Source: Rubritepida sp. (GTDB lineage: Bacteria > Pseudomonadota > Alphaproteobacteria > Acetobacterales > Acetobacteraceae). Taken from it: a stretch of DNA of 5,041 nt. Shown piece after piece: positions 4,978 to 5,041 of the stretch. A program made the translations under genes and the position numbers. The notes under the pieces were generated by a model, which was not told the origin of the DNA, made no database searches, and saw nothing but the letters and a program-made list of their open reading frames with translations. Every line of letters starts with the position of its first letter. Position 1 is the stretch's first letter. Where the stretch lies: the NCBI GenBank assembly GCA_028291485.1, contig JAQGHZ010000722.1:1-5041 (forward strand), in the 5' to 3' direction.

Positions 4978-5041
4978 AGCGGGCCGACGGATTGGGCGGT
5001 CGAAGTTCAGGCTCCTTCCGGGTCAGCTTGAATGGCGGATG

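Noticed and set aside
5007..5041. Possible C-terminal end of a minus-strand gene (SAIQADPEGA then stop)
   Set aside because: Ten residues look protein-like but are too few to support a gene. An ATG at 5032 on the plus strand is equally untestable at the edge.

Overview
The window looks like a chromosomal segment of a high-GC alphaproteobacterium, probably order Hyphomicrobiales (Bradyrhizobium, Bosea or Methylobacterium-like). The basis is the strong GC bias at third codon positions, the protein styles, and one intergenic stretch (about 1336-1366) that resembles the short palindromic repeats common in that order. This is inference from pattern memory; no search was run.

Left part (1-1245), all genes on the minus strand: the start of a secreted Pro/Thr-rich protein that runs off the left edge (1-206); a clear rho-independent terminator (405-439); a decayed C-terminal OmpA-like peptidoglycan-binding piece ending just before that terminator (466-654); and an intact, secreted conserved protein of unknown function (727-1245).

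Middle (1246-1914), mostly non-coding or decayed: a degenerate repeat-like stretch, a perfect 26-bp palindrome (1453-1478), the 3' piece of a broken plus-strand gene (1492-1722), and two stem-loops (1751-1794, 1813-1868) in front of the next gene. I found no convincing sigma-70 promoter here or in 207-404.

Right part (1915-4977), all genes on the plus strand: a four-helix membrane protein of the DUF4239/bestrophin-like family, an exported HAD-superfamily phosphatase, a small truncated ORF whose stop overlaps the next start, and a complete formylglycine-generating enzyme (FGE, sulfatase-modifying factor) with both catalytic cysteines. FGE activates type I sulfatases and related alkaline-phosphatase-superfamily hydrolases in the cytoplasm before export. 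No such target is encoded in the window, so it should lie in the flanks or elsewhere in the genome. A plausible reading is the edge of a sulfate/phosphate-ester scavenging locus with envelope proteins, interleaved with gene remnants. The remnants suggest an accessory, rearranged region. I see no tRNA, rRNA, CRISPR array, transposase or intact mobile element.
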